From assembly GCA_018269005.1 (NCBI GenBank), contig JAFDVK010000034.1:62001-126000 (forward strand): DNA of 64,000 nt, given 5' to 3'. A model generated the notes under the pieces. That model worked only from the letters and a program-made list of their open reading frames with translations. It was not told where the DNA came from and ran no database searches. Made by a program: the position numbers and the translations under genes. This stretch comes from Acidobacteriota bacterium. Its GTDB lineage: Bacteria > Acidobacteriota > Blastocatellia > Pyrinomonadales > Pyrinomonadaceae. Shown here in pieces: positions 62,956 through 64,000 of this stretch (the first letter of the stretch is position 1; the number at the start of each line of letters is the position of its first letter).

Positions 62956-63105
62956 CCACGGCACTTATGCCGTGGAACCGTGCCCCAAAACCAACCTCAG
63001 AGGCGGCTCGCCGCCAATGGCTTCGCATAGCCACGTCGTTTACGGCGTGGGTGCCAACGGCAAATGAATCCTCGGAGGCGGCTTGGCCGCCGACATGTCT
63101 CTGTC
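62956..63105. repeat. 75-base two-hairpin module in tandem
   Basis: Hairpin A (CCACGGCA-ctta-TGCCGTGG at 62956; CCACGTCG-ttta-CGGCGTGG at 63031) and hairpin B (GGCGGC-tc-GCCGCC at 63002; GGCGGC-ttg-GCCGCC at 63077) recur exactly 75 bases apart. Confidence 0.7.
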
Positions 63106-63277
63106 GCGTGCGCCGCACGCTCCAGGGTCATTTGGGCATGATCTCTGCGGCCTTTGCGAGGTTTTGCTTTGCGGCCTTTGCGTTTTCTCTTTTGTCGAGC
63201 CGCGAAGGACGCAAGTCAGAGCGACGGCGAGCGTAGAGGCCGAAAGAGAACCACCCCGCCAGCCGAGGCGGCTGCCA

Positions 63278-63298
63278 CCCCTCCTTCGTAAGGAGGGG
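63278..63298. repeat. CCCCTCCTT hairpin
   Basis: CCCCTCCTT-cgt-AAGGAGGGG, a perfect 9-base-pair stem with a 3-base loop, within the repeat island. Resembles hairpins that recur in spacers of Acidobacteriota and other phyla. Confidence 0.6.
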
Positions 63299-63403
63299 AG
63301 CTTTAGCCCCGCCGTTCACCATTCACCATTCACATTTTTTCAAAGACCGAACGGCCGCTTCGACCGTGTTGTCATCATAGCGAACCGACGCGCCCGTTTT
63401 GAA

Positions 63404-63465
63404 GCACAAACCGCACAGAATGTATCAAAGTGCACGAAATGCACAATTTGCACGGAATGCACAAA
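63404..63465. repeat. CACAAA-type short tandem repeat tract, copy 2
   Basis: Starts GCACAAACCGCACAGAATG, almost as in the tract at 6154, then 9-base units of the form TGCACGAAA, TGCACAATT, TGCACGGAA, TGCACAAAC. Confidence 0.75.
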
Positions 63466-63656
63466 CGCGAGTTCCGATCATAGGCTGCCGACCGCTGCCA
63501 TGCGGGCTTGCGACACGATTCTGATGACGTTTTCTATCGTTAAAACTTCTTGACCACACAGCTCTTTACCGCATACAATTGTCATTAACAGCAACGCATC
63601 CTCCCGAATCTTCAAAAAAGTAAGCGCCAACCGACCTTCTCGGCGCATCGGACAAT

Positions 63657-64000
63657 ATGCTTCGCACAACATTCATAACTCTTTTGTTCGCAGGTATTTG
63701 CATCGCTCAGACGCCGCAGCCGACGCCTTCTCTCGGCATTGGGGCAAACCTCAACGGAGCGCGGCCATTCCCGGCGAACAACGCCTGGAATATGGACGTG
63801 TCGAAGTTTCGCGTCCATCCGAACTCGCAGAACATCATCTCGCACATCGGCCTAAACACCGGCGTGCACCCTGATTTTGGCACGTTTTGGGAAGGAGCAC
63901 CGATCGGAATTCCATATGTGGTCGTACCGGGTTCGCAGACTCCCGTTCCTGTCGATTTTGTCTGGTACCCGGACGAAAGCGATGCAGGCCCGTATCCGAT
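63657..64000 (+). CDS. secreted protein of unknown function, N-terminal part (cut by window edge)
   Basis: Starts at ATG 63657 and is open to the window end (114 codons). A short signal peptide (TTFITLLFAGICIAQ) and a Pro/Thr linker lead into FPANNAWNMDVSKFRVHPNS, QNIISHIGLNTGVHPDFGTF and GIPYVVVPGSQTPVPVDFVW, then ESDAGPYP. I recognise this opening from secreted acidobacterial proteins of unknown role, but cannot name a family. The remainder lies outside the window. Confidence 0.82.
   Translation, partial: MLRTTFITLLFAGICIAQTPQPTPSLGIGANLNGARPFPANNAWNMDVSKFRVHPNSQNIISHIGLNTGVHPDFGTFWEGAPIGIPYVVVPGSQTPVPVDFVWYPDESDAGPYP

Larger units (their letters stand above)
62519..63656. other. gene-free repeat island
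   Basis: 1138 bases between the oligopeptidase and the last partial gene. I find no convincing gene. It is made of a TGGGACA iteron cluster (62603-62693), a palindromic repeat in two copies (62772-62927), a 75-base two-hairpin module in two copies (62956-63091 and beyond), GCGGCCTTTGCG repeats (about 63147-63182), a CCCCTCC hairpin (63278-63298), TTCACCA repeats (about 63315-63333) and a second CACAAA tract (63404-63465). Confidence 0.75.

Overview
The window looks like a chromosomal contig from an Acidobacteriota bacterium, most likely class Blastocatellia (Pyrinomonadales-like). The grounds are a complete alternative complex III plus caa3 oxidase operon, a VWA protein of the type common in Acidobacteria, many TolC/TonB-era envelope genes with lipobox or signal peptides, and spacers rich in short palindromic repeats. 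The taxonomy is inference. I saw no rRNA, tRNA, prophage, insertion sequence or CRISPR array.

Layout. 1-10.9 kb: end of tdk, then lower-glycolysis genes (a gpmI-family protein that has lost its catalytic residues, eno, pyk) mixed with a HEAT-repeat protein, a lower-GC secreted protein, a CBS/CorC membrane protein, a NifU-like scaffold, a TlpA-like lipoprotein and a GH15 glucoamylase. 10.9-12.6 kb: a Phd/ParE toxin-antitoxin pair with a clear operator, and a radical SAM gene. 12.7-15.3 kb: a minus-strand operon of lipoprotein, LolD-like ATPase, 53-residue membrane protein and LolA-like carrier. 15.5-29.2 kb: one long minus-strand respiratory operon, actABCDEF, an unknown membrane-anchored protein, SCO, coxB, coxA, coxC, coxD, closed by a strong terminator.

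29.5-35.4 kb: M48 protease, 23S rRNA uracil methyltransferase, and several small conserved genes (VOC, DUF2200, DUF1801-like, methyltransferase, two unknowns). 35.5-46.1 kb: methylmalonyl-CoA mutase large subunit, a PilT-type ATPase with a duplicated N-terminal domain, a VWA protein, aroB-glmM, a transglycosylase-like protein, a CYTH protein and a lipoprotein. 46.2-52.4 kb: a tripartite RND efflux operon (adaptor, pump, TolC). 52.5-53.4 kb: rhodanese, ferredoxin, glutaredoxin. 53.7-60.2 kb: a Ser/Thr kinase with TPR repeats, then methyltransferase, glycosyltransferase and asparagine synthase, a surface-polysaccharide-like group. 60.4-62.5 kb: an S9 oligopeptidase. 62.5-63.66 kb: a gene-free island made almost wholly of short repeats and hairpins, followed by the start of a secreted protein.

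The coherent machine is the electron-transport operon: quinol oxidised by ActB-ActC-ActF, electrons passed through ActA/ActE haems and the cytochrome domain of CoxB to the A2-type oxidase CoxA. The items most worth a second look are the degenerate GpmI, the Lol-like operon with its tiny membrane protein, the extra gene in the act-cox operon, the PilT leader and fold duplication, and the repeat island with a 75-base two-hairpin module that shows compensatory changes.
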